A stretch of 64,000 nt of DNA from Variovorax sp. YR216 (GTDB taxonomy: Bacteria > Pseudomonadota > Gammaproteobacteria > Burkholderiales > Burkholderiaceae_C): positions 62,001 to 126,000 of the forward strand of contig NZ_FNRO01000002.1 in NCBI RefSeq assembly GCF_900107745.1. Direction: 5' to 3'. A program made the translations under genes and the position numbers. Positions 41,717 through 52,937 of the stretch are shown here, piece after piece. The notes beneath the pieces are model-generated. The model did not search any database. It was given only the letters and a program-made list of their open reading frames with translations, and was not told where the DNA came from. The stretch's first letter is position 1. Every line of letters starts with the position of its first letter.

Positions 41717-42478
41717 TCATCCCAATTCATTGCGGTAGTGGTGCGTGTCGGTGCGATAGAGGCCGCGGCGCAGCTCCATGGGCGTGTCGTGATAGGTGTG
41801 CGCCACGCGCTCGACGCTCAGGAGCGGTGTCGCCGGCGTGACGCCGAGGAGGGCGGCCTGCGCCGCATCGGGCAGGACGGCGCGGATTTTCTCTTCGGCA
41901 CGCACCATTCGCACGCCGAATTCCGTCTCGAACATTTCGTACATCGGGCCGTGCCACTCGGCGAGGCGCTCGGCCGTCAGACCTTTGAAGGGTGTTCCCG
42001 GAAGCCAGAGATCCTCGAGGATGGTCGGCGTGCCGCGGTAGGAGAGAACCCGCCGAACCTGCAGCACCGCATCGCCCGTGCGAAGCGCCAGCAAGCGCGC
42101 GACGTCCGCGGTCGCGCGAAGCCGGCGGCAGTCCACGATCCGGCGTTCGGCGGGGCCTTCGGTGTCGACGTCGCCGGTGTCCGGCACCAGTTTCAGGAAG
42201 CGGTACTGGACATGCTGCTCTGCGTGCGTCGCGACGAAGGTGCCTTTGCCCTGGCGCCGCACCACGAGGTTCTCGGCGGCGAGCTCGTCGATCGCCTTGC
42301 GCACCGTTCCCTGGCTCACGCGAAAGCGCGCCGCGAGGTCGATCTCGCTCGGGATCGGCTCGCCCGGCTTCCATTCGCCGGCATGCAGGCTCTGCAGGAT
42401 CAGCGACTTGATCTGCTGGTAGAGCGGGCTGAACGACGGCGTCGGCAGCTCCGCGGCGGGCGTGGGGATGGTGCTCAT
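41717..42478 (-). CDS. GntR-family regulator (HutC/UTRA type)
   Basis: A winged-helix GntR domain (PLYQQIKSLILQSLHAGEWK; GEPIPSEIDLAARFRVSQGT) is followed by a UTRA effector domain (about residues 90-250). I place the start at the ATG at 42478 because the likely promoter -10 box and operator (42520-42531) overlap the alternative ATG at 42520, leaving it outside the transcript. The product is then 253 residues. It lies between sdhC and the divergent mdh, so it is a candidate regulator of TCA-cycle genes; the effector is unknown. Confidence 0.85.
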   Translation of the reverse strand: MSTIPTPAAELPTPSFSPLYQQIKSLILQSLHAGEWKPGEPIPSEIDLAARFRVSQGTVRKAIDELAAENLVVRRQGKGTFVATHAEQHVQYRFLKLVPDTGDVDTEGPAERRIVDCRRLRATADVARLLALRTGDAVLQVRRVLSYRGTPTILEDLWLPGTPFKGLTAERLAEWHGPMYEMFETEFGVRMVRAEEKIRAVLPDAAQAALLGVTPATPLLSVERVAHTYHDTPMELRRGLYRTDTHHYRNELG

Positions 42479-42519
42479 GTCTTCGATCGGCGCCACGTTC
42501 GGGCGCCTGCGGGTCGACA

Positions 42520-42531
42520 TCTTATATAAGA
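42520..42531. promoter_or_regulatory. Operator-like palindrome in the gntR-mdh gap
   Basis: TCTTATATAAGA is a perfect 12-base palindrome of the kind bound by HutC-type GntR proteins. The heptamer ATAAGAC is repeated back to back at 42526-42539. The palindrome covers the proposed gntR -10 box, which suggests autorepression, and lies about 140 bases upstream of the mdh start. Confidence 0.65.
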
Positions 42532-42551
42532 CATAAGACACGCGCCATCAA
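42523..42551 (-). promoter_or_regulatory. gntR promoter
   Basis: On the minus strand TTGATG (42551-42546) and TATATA (42528-42523) are separated by 17 bases, a good sigma-70 arrangement. Transcription would begin near 42516, which favours translation from 42478. Confidence 0.55.
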
Positions 42552-42566
42552 AACCCCAAATCGGCA

Positions 42567-42572
42567 TAGAAT
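42567..42572 (+). promoter_or_regulatory. Possible mdh -10 box
   Basis: TAGAAT lies 100 bases before the mdh start and 36 bases after the GntR operator-like palindrome. No convincing -35 hexamer is present, which would fit an activated promoter. Confidence 0.35.
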
Positions 42573-42671
42573 CGCAGACGGCCTGAAGTCGGGGCGACGC
42601 TGCTCCTGGCCGACCTTCGCGGCCGCACCCGGCGGCCTTGCACCGTTTTCATCTTTTCCTGGAGTTTTCCC

Positions 42672-43658
42672 ATGAGCAAAAAGCCTGTTCGCGTTGCCGT
42701 CACCGGTGCCGCTGGCCAAATCGGTTACGCCCTGCTGTTCCGCATCGCCTCCGGCGAAATGCTCGGCAAGGACCAGCCGGTCATCCTGCAACTGCTCGAG
42801 ATCCCCGACGAGAAGGCCCAGAAGGCGCTCAAGGGCGTGATCATGGAACTCGAAGACTGCGCGTTCCCGCTGCTGGCCGGCGTGATCCCCACCGGTGACC
42901 CGCTGGTCGCCTTCAAGGATGCCGACTATGCGCTGCTCGTGGGCGCCCGTCCGCGTGGCCCCGGCATGGAGCGTGCCGACCTGCTGGCCGCCAACGCCCA
43001 GATCTTCACGGCCCAGGGCAAGGCGCTGGACCAGGTCGCGAGCCGCAACGTCAAGGTGCTGGTGGTCGGCAACCCCGCCAACACCAACGCCTACATCGCG
43101 ATGAAGAGCGCCCCGAGCCTGCCGCGCAAGAACTTCACGGCCATGCTGCGCCTGGACCACAACCGCGCTGCCAGCCAGATCGCCGCCAAGACCGGCACTG
43201 CAGTGGGCGACATCGAGAAGCTGACCGTCTGGGGCAACCACTCGCCCACGATGTACGCCGACTACCGCTTCGCCACCGTCGGCGGCAAGAGCGTCAAGGA
43301 CCTGATCAACGACCAGGTCTGGAACGCCGACGTGTTCCTGCCCACCGTGGGCAAGCGCGGCGCCGCGATCATCGATGCGCGCGGCCTGTCGTCGGCTGCC
43401 TCGGCCGCCAACGCCGCCATCGACCACATGCGCGACTGGGCCCTGGGCTCCAACGGCAAGTGGGTCACGATGGGCATCCCGTCGGACGGCCAGTACGGCA
43501 TTCCGAAGGACGTGATCTTCGGTTTCCCGGTCACCACCGAGAACGGCGAGTACAAGCTCGTCGAAGGCCTCGAGATCGATGCCTTCAGCCAGGAGCGCAT
43601 CAACAAGACGCTCAAGGAACTCCAAGACGAGCAAGCTGGCGTCGCGCATCTGCTCTGA
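42672..43658 (+). CDS. mdh: Malate dehydrogenase
   Basis: Mdh interconverts malate and oxaloacetate with NAD. The nucleotide-binding [19 protein letters not shown], the active-site loop [15 protein letters not shown] with its arginines, LRLDHNRA and the catalytic His in [13 protein letters not shown] identify the family. The 328 residues fit the cytosolic-type dimeric enzyme. A GGAG precedes the ATG. It is divergent from gntR and starts a + strand run with tam-, citE-like and acnB genes. Confidence 0.97.
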   Translation: MSKKPVRVAVTGAAGQIGYALLFRIASGEMLGKDQPVILQLLEIPDEKAQKALKGVIMELEDCAFPLLAGVIPTGDPLVAFKDADYALLVGARPRGPGMERADLLAANAQIFTAQGKALDQVASRNVKVLVVGNPANTNAYIAMKSAPSLPRKNFTAMLRLDHNRAASQIAAKTGTAVGDIEKLTVWGNHSPTMYADYRFATVGGKSVKDLINDQVWNADVFLPTVGKRGAAIIDARGLSSAASAANAAIDHMRDWALGSNGKWVTMGIPSDGQYGIPKDVIFGFPVTTENGEYKLVEGLEIDAFSQERINKTLKELQDEQAGVAHLL

Positions 43659-43674
43659 GCACGCAACACCAGAC

Positions 43675-44451
43675 ATGCTCGACTGGAATCCCGCGCTCTA
43701 TCGTCGCTACGAGGATGAGCGCACTCGCCCCGCCCAGGAGCTTCTTGCGCGGGTGCCGCTGAACGAGGCGACCCGCGTCTTCGATCTCGGTTGCGGGCCG
43801 GGCAATTCCACCGAGCTGCTGGTTCATCGGTTTCCCGGCGCGCAAGTCGTCGGGACCGACAACTCCGAAGCGATGCTGGTCAGCGCGCACGAGCGCCTGC
43901 CGCAGGCTCGCTTCGAGTTCAGCGACATTTCCTCCTGGCGGCCCGAGACGCCGCCGGACCTGATCTACGCCAATGCCGCGCTTCAGTGGGTGCCTGACCA
44001 CGAGGCCTTGATTCCGAGGCTCTTCGCGGCCCTCGCGCCCGCAGGCGTGCTGGCGATCCAGATGCCGGACAACCGGCAGGAGCCGACCCACCGCATCATG
44101 CGCGAGGTCGCGTCCGAGGCACCGTGGGCCAATGCGATCGGCGACGCCGACAAGATCCGCACCGAGCTGCTCGGCATCGACGGCTATTACGACCTGCTTG
44201 CCGCCGATGCGGCCAAGGTCGATGTCTGGCGCACCGCGTACCAGCACCCCATGGCCTCCGCTGCCGCGATCGTCGAGTGGGTCCGCGCCACGGGGCTGAA
44301 GCCCTTCGTGGATCGACTGACGCCGGAGCTGCAGGCCAGCTATCTGGCCGAGTACGAGCGTCGCATCGACACCGCCTACGCGCCACGCGCGGACGGCCGC
44401 CGCTTGCTGGCGTTCCCGCGCATGTTCATCGTCGCGCAGCGAAAGGCATGA
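43675..44451 (+). CDS. tam: Trans-aconitate 2-methyltransferase-like SAM enzyme
   Basis: A class I methyltransferase core is clear: VFDLGCGPGNSTELLVHRFP (motif I), VVGTDNSEAML and the NAALQWVPDHEALIPRL segment typical of Tam. The protein is 258 residues from the ATG at 43675 and starts MLDWNPALYRRYEDERTRPA, also Tam-like. Tam methylates trans-aconitate, a spontaneous isomer that inhibits aconitase; lying between mdh and acnB supports this assignment. It begins 16 bases after mdh. Confidence 0.85.
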   Translation: MLDWNPALYRRYEDERTRPAQELLARVPLNEATRVFDLGCGPGNSTELLVHRFPGAQVVGTDNSEAMLVSAHERLPQARFEFSDISSWRPETPPDLIYANAALQWVPDHEALIPRLFAALAPAGVLAIQMPDNRQEPTHRIMREVASEAPWANAIGDADKIRTELLGIDGYYDLLAADAAKVDVWRTAYQHPMASAAAIVEWVRATGLKPFVDRLTPELQASYLAEYERRIDTAYAPRADGRRLLAFPRMFIVAQRKA

Positions 44452-44461
44452 GGCACACACG

Positions 44462-45472
44462 ATGAGCGCGGCATCTTCTTCCTCGGTTCATCCGCGCGCC
44501 GTGCTGCTCGGTGCGCAAGCGGGCGCCGTCGTGCTGCCGGTTTGCGACCACTACAGCGGCGTCGAAGCGCGCATGCGCAAGAGCCTCGCGCTGCAGGCCG
44601 AGATGGCCGACGAATTCGGCGCCTGTGTCTTCGACGTCACGCTCGACTGCGAAGACGGCGCGCCCGTTGGCGGCGAGGCCGACCATGCCGCGCTGGTCAC
44701 CGAGCTTGCATTGGCTGCCGCGCCCGAGATGCGCGTCGGCGTGCGGGTTCATCCGGTCGATCACCCGTCGTTCGCGGGTGACGTGATCACCATCGCGGGG
44801 CGTGCAGGCCATCGCCTGAGCCACCTGATGATTCCCAAGGTGGAATCCGTCGAAGACGTGCGGGTGGCCGCCGAGGCGCTCGAAGCGGCCGGTGCAGAAG
44901 CCCTGCCGCTGCACGTGCTGATCGAGTCGCCGCTCGCGGTTCACCATGCGTTCGAAATTGCCGCCCATCCGCGCGTGCAGTCCCTGAGCTTCGGGTTGAT
45001 GGATTTCGTCTCAGCGCATGGCGGCGCGATCCCGGCCGACGGCATGGGCGCCAAAGGGCAGTTCACGCATCCGCTCGTGGTGCGCGCGAAGCTGGAGATC
45101 GCTTCTGCGGCCCATGCGCACGGCAAGGTGCCTTCGCATTGTGTGGTGACCGAATTCAGCGACGTCGACGCAATGCGCGCGGCCGCGAAGAAGGCCGCGA
45201 ACGAGTTTGGCTACACGCGGATGTGGAGCATTCATCCGAGCCAGATCCGCCCCATTCTCGAAGCCTTCGCGCCCGAAGAAGGCCAGATTCAAATCGCAAC
45301 AAAAATAATCGCTGCCGCGGCCGCTGCCGCGTGGGCGCCGGTCAGTATCGATGGCACATTGCATGACCGCGCCAGTTACCGCCATTTCTGGCAGGTCCTG
45401 GAAAGGGCGCATGCCACGGGTCGCGCCTTGCCCTCCGAGGCGCAGGCCTGGTTTGCACCTTCCTCATCCTGA
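44462..45472 (+). CDS. HpcH/HpaI (CitE-like) aldolase/CoA-ester lyase family protein
   Basis: The TIM-barrel signature residues include FDVTLDCEDGAPVGGEADHA, MIPKVESVEDV, LHVLIESPLAVHHA and WSIHPSQIRPIL, matching CitE-type lyases that act on malyl-, citramalyl- or HMG-type CoA esters. There are no CitD/CitF partners nearby, so it is not citrate lyase. The protein is 336 residues with an unusually Ala-rich tail. It lies 10 bases after tam; its substrate cannot be decided from the sequence. Confidence 0.85.
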   Translation: MSAASSSSVHPRAVLLGAQAGAVVLPVCDHYSGVEARMRKSLALQAEMADEFGACVFDVTLDCEDGAPVGGEADHAALVTELALAAAPEMRVGVRVHPVDHPSFAGDVITIAGRAGHRLSHLMIPKVESVEDVRVAAEALEAAGAEALPLHVLIESPLAVHHAFEIAAHPRVQSLSFGLMDFVSAHGGAIPADGMGAKGQFTHPLVVRAKLEIASAAHAHGKVPSHCVVTEFSDVDAMRAAAKKAANEFGYTRMWSIHPSQIRPILEAFAPEEGQIQIATKIIAAAAAAAWAPVSIDGTLHDRASYRHFWQVLERAHATGRALPSEAQAWFAPSSS

Positions 45473-45499
45473 AACCCAACCCGCGAGAGAGAACGACAC

Positions 45500-46060
45500 A
45501 TGAAGACTATTGCGCTGATTGCCGCTGCTGCGCTGACCTTGCCGCTGGCATCGATGGCCCAAACGAACACCACGGGCTCCTCGGCCAAGCCGGCGGCGAA
45601 TACGACCGGCAAGAAGGTCGTGCAGAAGGTGGTGCCCAAGCGTGTCATCAAGAAGCTCGAAGAAAGCAAGCCCATCACTGAGGAAACCGACGTCACCCTG
45701 TCCGAGCAGGATCTGAAGGTGGCCGCGACCGTGCTGACCGGCACGATCAAGTGCGAGCTCGGCGCCAGCGTGAACATCGAAGCCGATGCGAAGAAGCCCG
45801 GCTTCTTCACGCTGACGCACGCCGGCGTCCGCTACCGCCTGCACCCGGTCGAAAGCCGCACCGGCGCGGTGCGACTCGAAGATCCCAGCCGCGGCGCGAT
45901 GTGGCTGCAGCTCGGCAACAAGTCGATGCTCATGAGCCAGAAGCAGGGCCTGCGTCTGGCCGACGAATGCCAGGCGGCCAAGCAGGTCGAGGTCGCCGAG
46001 GAAATGAAGAAGAACCCACCCAAGAGCCTGTTCGAAGGCGCCGATACGCCCAAACAGTAA
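45500..46060 (+). CDS. Secreted protein with an MliC-like C-terminal domain
   Basis: A signal peptide (ALIAAAALTLPLASMAQ) is followed by a Lys/Thr/Val-rich linker and a domain from about residue 80 to 150 bounded by two cysteines (TIKCELGASVNIEAD and LRLADECQ). In between, an HPVESRTGAVRLEDPSRGAM stretch and the MWLQLGNKSMLM strand recall MliC/PliC lysozyme inhibitors (C...SGA.Y...W...G..A.L...C). The match is by pattern only. It is 186 residues, 27 bases after the CitE-like gene and 69 before acnB. Confidence 0.55.
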   Translation: MKTIALIAAAALTLPLASMAQTNTTGSSAKPAANTTGKKVVQKVVPKRVIKKLEESKPITEETDVTLSEQDLKVAATVLTGTIKCELGASVNIEADAKKPGFFTLTHAGVRYRLHPVESRTGAVRLEDPSRGAMWLQLGNKSMLMSQKQGLRLADECQAAKQVEVAEEMKKNPPKSLFEGADTPKQ

Positions 46061-46129
46061 GTCCCCCGAGGCGCGGCTCTTGCTACATCGCGGGAGCCGC
46101 CGCCAATTTGTGTTTCCGGAGAAAAGAAG

Positions 46130-48721
46130 ATGTTGCAAGCCTACGCTGACCACGTTGCCGAACGCGCCGCGCTCGGTATTCCGCCCCTGCCGCTGACCGC
46201 GAAGCAGACCGCCGAGCTGATCGAGCTCATGAAGGCCCCGGCCCCGGCGAACGCCGAGCAGTTGATTGACCTGCTGACGAATCGCGTGCCCGCGGGCGTG
46301 GACGACGCAGCGAAGGTGAAGGCGAGCTACCTGGCGGCCGTGGCCCATGGCACGGAGAAGAGCGCGCTGCTCTCGCGTGCCCGTGCGACCGAACTGCTCG
46401 GCACCATGCTCGGCGGCTACAACATCGGACCGCTGGTCGACCTGCTGGACGACGCCGAAGTCGGCGCTGCCGCCGCGGACGGCCTGAAGAAGACGCTTCT
46501 GATGTTCGACCAATTCCATGACGTCAAGGAAAAGGCCGACAAGGGCAACGCCAACGCCAAGGCCGTGCTGCAAAGCTGGGCCGATGCCGAGTGGTTCACC
46601 AGCCGCCCCGAAGTGCCGCAGAGCCTGACCATCACGGTGTTCAAGGTGCCCGGCGAAACCAATACCGACGACCTGTCGCCCGCACCCGATGCGACGACGC
46701 GTCCCGACATCCCGATGCACGCGCTCGCGATGCTCAAGAACAAGCGCGACGGCGCACCGTTCCAGCCCGAGGAAGACGGCAAGCGCGGCCCGGTCAAGTT
46801 CATCGAATCGCTGAAGGCCAAGGGCCATCAGGTCGCCTACGTCGGCGACGTGGTCGGCACCGGCTCCAGCCGCAAGTCGGCCACCAACTCGGTGCTGTGG
46901 TTCACCGGTGAAGACATCCCCTTCATCCCCAACAAGCGCTTCGGTGGCGTGTGCCTCGGCAACAAGATCGCGCCGATCTTCTACAACACGATGGAAGATG
47001 CCGGCGCCCTGCCGATCGAGCTCGACGTGAGCCAGATGGAAATGGGCGACGTGGTCGAGCTGCGTCCCTACGAGGGCAAGGCGCTGAAGGACGGCAAGGT
47101 CATTGCCGAGTTCAAGGTCAAGAGCGACGTGCTCTTCGACGAAGTGCGCGCCGGCGGCCGCATTCCGCTGATCATCGGCCGCGGCCTGACCACCAAGGCG
47201 CGCGAGGCGCTGGGTCTGCCGGTCTCGACGCTGTTCCGCCTCCCGGTGAGCCCGGTCGACACCAAGAAGGGCTTCTCGCTCGCGCAGAAGATGGTCGGCC
47301 GTGCCTGCGGCCTGCCCGAAGGCCAAGGCGTGCGCCCGGGCACCTACTGCGAGCCGAAGATGACCTCGGTCGGCAGCCAGGACACCACCGGCCCGATGAC
47401 CCGCGACGAACTCAAGGATCTCGCCTGCCTTGGCTTCAGCGCCGACCTGGTGATGCAGTCGTTCTGCCACACGGCGGCCTATCCGAAGAAGGTCGACGTG
47501 AAGATGCACCACGAGCTGCCGGACTTCATCTCGACACGCGGCGGCGTCTCCCTGCGTCCGGGCGACGGCGTGATCCACAGCTGGCTCAACCGCCTGCTGA
47601 CGCCCGACACCGTGGGCACCGGCGGCGACAGCCATACCCGCTTCCCGATCGGTATCAGCTTCCCGGCGGGCTCGGGCCTCGTGGCCTTTGCCGCCGCGAC
47701 CGGCGTGATGCCGCTGGACATGCCTGAATCGGTGCTCGTGCGCTTCAAGGGCAAGATGCAGCCGGGCGTGACCCTGCGCGATCTGGTCAACGCGATTCCG
47801 CTGTATGCGATCAAGCAGGGCCTGCTGACGGTCGAGAAGAAGGGCAAGAAGAACATCTTCTCGGGCCGCATCCTCGAAATCGAAGGCCTGCCGGAGCTGA
47901 AGGTCGAGCAGGCTTTCGAGCTGAGCGACGCTTCGGCCGAACGTTCGGCTGCCGGCTGCACGGTTCACCTGAACAAGGAACCGATCATCGAATACATCAA
48001 CAGCAACATCACGCTGATGAAGTGGATGATCGCCGAGGGCTACGCCGACGCGCGCACGCTGGCACGCCGCATCGCCGCGCAGGAAGCCTGGCTCAAGAAC
48101 CCGCAACTGCTCAAGGGCGACGACGACGCCGAGTACGCCGCCGTGATCGAGATCGACCTGGCCGACATCCACGAGCCGATCGTGGCCTGCCCGAACGATC
48201 CGGACGACGTGAAGACGCTGTCGGATGTGGCCGGTGCGCAGATCGACGAAGTGTTCATCGGTTCGTGCATGACCAACATCGGGCATTTCCGCGCGGCTTC
48301 GAAGCTGCTCGAAGGCAAGCGCGACATCCCGGTCAAGCTGTGGATCGCGCCGCCGACCAAGATGGACGCGCACCAGCTCACCGAGGAAGGCCACTACGGG
48401 GTGTTCGGCAACGCGGGCGCGCGTACCGAAATGCCGGGCTGCTCGCTGTGCATGGGCAACCAGGCACAGGTGCGTGAAGGCGCAACGGTGATGTCGACCA
48501 GCACGCGGAACTTCCCGAACCGCCTGGGCAAGAACACCAACGTGTACCTCGGCAGCGCCGAACTGGCCGCGATCTGCTCGCGCCTCGGCCGCATCCCGAC
48601 GAAGGAAGAGTACATGGCCAGCGTCGGCGTGCTGGATGCTGCCAGCTCGCAGATCTACCAGTACCTGAACTTCGACCGTATCGAGGAATACAAGGACGTG
48701 GCGGCCGGCGTCGCGGCCTGA
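46130..48721 (+). CDS. acnB: Aconitase B (bifunctional aconitate/2-methylisocitrate hydratase)
   Basis: AcnB isomerises citrate to isocitrate in the main TCA flux. The HEAT-like N-terminal domain starts [16 protein letters not shown]. Cluster-ligand motifs [11 protein letters not shown] and [10 protein letters not shown] and the swivel-domain [10 protein letters not shown] are intact. It is 863 residues, full length, with a purine-rich ribosome-binding site before the ATG. A terminator follows. It closes the mdh-tam-citE-like-acnB run. Confidence 0.97.
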   Translation: MLQAYADHVAERAALGIPPLPLTAKQTAELIELMKAPAPANAEQLIDLLTNRVPAGVDDAAKVKASYLAAVAHGTEKSALLSRARATELLGTMLGGYNIGPLVDLLDDAEVGAAAADGLKKTLLMFDQFHDVKEKADKGNANAKAVLQSWADAEWFTSRPEVPQSLTITVFKVPGETNTDDLSPAPDATTRPDIPMHALAMLKNKRDGAPFQPEEDGKRGPVKFIESLKAKGHQVAYVGDVVGTGSSRKSATNSVLWFTGEDIPFIPNKRFGGVCLGNKIAPIFYNTMEDAGALPIELDVSQMEMGDVVELRPYEGKALKDGKVIAEFKVKSDVLFDEVRAGGRIPLIIGRGLTTKAREALGLPVSTLFRLPVSPVDTKKGFSLAQKMVGRACGLPEGQGVRPGTYCEPKMTSVGSQDTTGPMTRDELKDLACLGFSADLVMQSFCHTAAYPKKVDVKMHHELPDFISTRGGVSLRPGDGVIHSWLNRLLTPDTVGTGGDSHTRFPIGISFPAGSGLVAFAAATGVMPLDMPESVLVRFKGKMQPGVTLRDLVNAIPLYAIKQGLLTVEKKGKKNIFSGRILEIEGLPELKVEQAFELSDASAERSAAGCTVHLNKEPIIEYINSNITLMKWMIAEGYADARTLARRIAAQEAWLKNPQLLKGDDDAEYAAVIEIDLADIHEPIVACPNDPDDVKTLSDVAGAQIDEVFIGSCMTNIGHFRAASKLLEGKRDIPVKLWIAPPTKMDAHQLTEEGHYGVFGNAGARTEMPGCSLCMGNQAQVREGATVMSTSTRNFPNRLGKNTNVYLGSAELAAICSRLGRIPTKEEYMASVGVLDAASSQIYQYLNFDRIEEYKDVAAGVAA

Positions 48722-48744
48722 TCGATTCGCCCTGTGTCCCAAGG

Positions 48745-48769
48745 AACCCCGCTTCGGCGGGGTTTTTTA
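48745..48769 (+). terminator. Terminator after acnB
   Basis: AACCCCGC-TTCG-GCGGGGTT is a perfect stem with a UUCG tetraloop, followed by TTTT. It lies 24 bases after the acnB stop and just before the convergent XRE gene end. Confidence 0.95.
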
Positions 48770-48783
48770 TTGCCGCCGCTTGT

Positions 48784-49611
48784 TCAGGTGGCGGACTGCG
48801 CGGCAAGTGCCGCAAGGGCCCTGGCCGTTTCCGCATCAGCCGGGAAGAACGACTCCACCGCGAGTTCCTGCAAGGTCACGTCCACCGGCGTGCCGAAGAT
48901 CGTGGTGGTGCTGATGAAGCTCAGGATGCCGCCGTCCGTCATGAGCTGGAAAGGCACCACCACGTTCGCGAGTTCGCCACCCGCCGGCGGCGCATCGTGG
49001 CCGACGTTCGGCATCGGGTAGCCCGCGAGCTCGTCATGCAGCGCCGACAGCGCCGCGTCGCCGGTCGCGGCAATCTGCTGCTGAAGCCGCTCCAGAAGGT
49101 GTGCGCGCCATTGCTGCAGGTTGGCGATCCTCGGCGCCAGTCCGCCGGGATGCAGGCTGAGCCTGAGCACGTTGATCGGCGGCTCGACCAGTTCCGGCGC
49201 AGCACCGGCCATCAGCAAAGGCACGAGCGCGTTGTGCGCGACCAGGTTCCAGTGCCGGTCCACCGCCAGTGCCGGGAAGGGTTCGTGGCCCTTCAAGACA
49301 AGCTCGACCGCCCGACGTGCCGAGACGAGCGCGGGGTCGTCGAGCGAACGCTGCCGGTACATCGGCGCGTAGCCGGCGGCGACCAGCAGCGCATTGCGCT
49401 CGCGCAGCGGCACTTCGAGCCGTTCGGCGAGGCGCAGCACCATCTCACGGCTGGGTTCGGCGCGGCCGGTCTCGACGTAGCTCAGATGCCGGGTCGATAC
49501 CTGCGCCTCGTTCGCGAGGTCGAGCTGGCTCAGCCGGCGATGCTGCCGCCAATGCCTGAGGTGGATGCCGAACGGATCGGCTGCGGTTGGCGGTGTGCTT
49601 CGAGGCGTCAT
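48784..49611 (-). CDS. XRE regulator with MmyB-like ligand domain
   Basis: An N-terminal helix-turn-helix ([40 protein letters not shown]) is followed by an MmyB-type domain ([38 protein letters not shown]). The protein is 275 residues. This class binds small hydrophobic ligands in the characterised members. The gene is divergent from acnA with 135 bases between the starts, so regulation of acnA is possible but unproven. Confidence 0.85.
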   Translation of the reverse strand: MTPRSTPPTAADPFGIHLRHWRQHRRLSQLDLANEAQVSTRHLSYVETGRAEPSREMVLRLAERLEVPLRERNALLVAAGYAPMYRQRSLDDPALVSARRAVELVLKGHEPFPALAVDRHWNLVAHNALVPLLMAGAAPELVEPPINVLRLSLHPGGLAPRIANLQQWRAHLLERLQQQIAATGDAALSALHDELAGYPMPNVGHDAPPAGGELANVVVPFQLMTDGGILSFISTTTIFGTPVDVTLQELAVESFFPADAETARALAALAAQSAT

Positions 49612-49746
49612 GCGCGCATCCTAGTGACCTGGTGCGCGAACACCATGACCTCGGGGGTCATGGCGGGGCTGCGGCACCGGATTACTGCCGATGTCACCGA
49701 AGCCTGCTATCTTTGCAAAGCTTCCACGAATCACAGGAGTTTCCCA

Positions 49747-52485
<2,739 letters not shown>

Positions 52486-52510
52486 GCTCGGCCGCAGCCG
52501 GCCGTCGTAG

Positions 52511-52547
52511 CCCGGCCCGTCGCCTCTAGAGGTCGCGGCAGGCCGGG
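52511..52547 (+). terminator. Possible terminator after acnA
   Basis: CCCGGCC pairs with GGCCGGG around an inner CCTCTAGAGG palindrome. Only a weak T tract (ATTTGTG) follows, so termination may be partial. Confidence 0.45.
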
Positions 52548-52605
52548 ATTTGTGCCTGCGCGTAACAATGGCTTCGACCGAAGTCCGCCCCAGGTCAGCA
52601 GTTTT

Positions 52606-52620
52606 CGAGAATAATTCTCA
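52606..52620. promoter_or_regulatory. Fur box upstream of feoA
   Basis: CGAGAAT-A-ATTCTCA is a 7-1-7 inverted repeat with GAGAAT/ATTCTC arms, close to the Fur consensus TGATAAT-A-ATTATCA. It lies 27 bases before the feoA start. Iron-dependent repression of the feo operon is the natural reading. Confidence 0.75.
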
Positions 52621-52646
52621 TTTTTGAAGACTCCTGGATTCTGCGG

Positions 52647-52937
52647 GTGACCAATTCGACCGGTGCGGCCCTTGCCGCCATCAGCCTCCATCAACTTCCC
52701 AATCGACAGTGGGCGACCGTACTCGACGTCGCTCGGCCGGATTCCCCCGAGGACCGCGAGCTGGCCTTGCGGCTGACCGAGATCGGATTCGTTCCCGGCG
52801 AGGCGGTCTGCATCGTCGCCAACGGCGTGCCGGGGCGCGAGCCGCTGGCGGTGCGGCTGGGCCATACGACGTTCGCGTTGCGCCGGCACGAGGCGGCGCT
52901 GATCCGCGTCACTCCGGGAGCGGCCGGTCATGGTTGA
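52647..52937 (+). CDS. feoA: Ferrous iron transport protein A
   Basis: FeoA is a small SH3-like cytosolic protein needed with FeoB for Fe(II) uptake. The 96-residue product has the family pattern ELALRLTEIGFVPGEAVCIV and PLAVRLGHTTFALRRHEA. The start is GTG, preceded by a Fur box. The stop overlaps the feoB start by eight bases. Confidence 0.92.
   Translation: MTNSTGAALAAISLHQLPNRQWATVLDVARPDSPEDRELALRLTEIGFVPGEAVCIVANGVPGREPLAVRLGHTTFALRRHEAALIRVTPGAAGHG

Noticed and set aside
45464..48742. 1092-codon open frame on the minus strand opposite acnB
   Set aside because: Same codon-bias artefact; acnB on the other strand is certain and the antisense product has low-complexity composition.
48997..49746. 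N-terminal extension of acnA by 250 codons
   Set aside because: This part is antisense to the XRE gene and not aconitase-like; a good AGGAG precedes the ATG at 49747.
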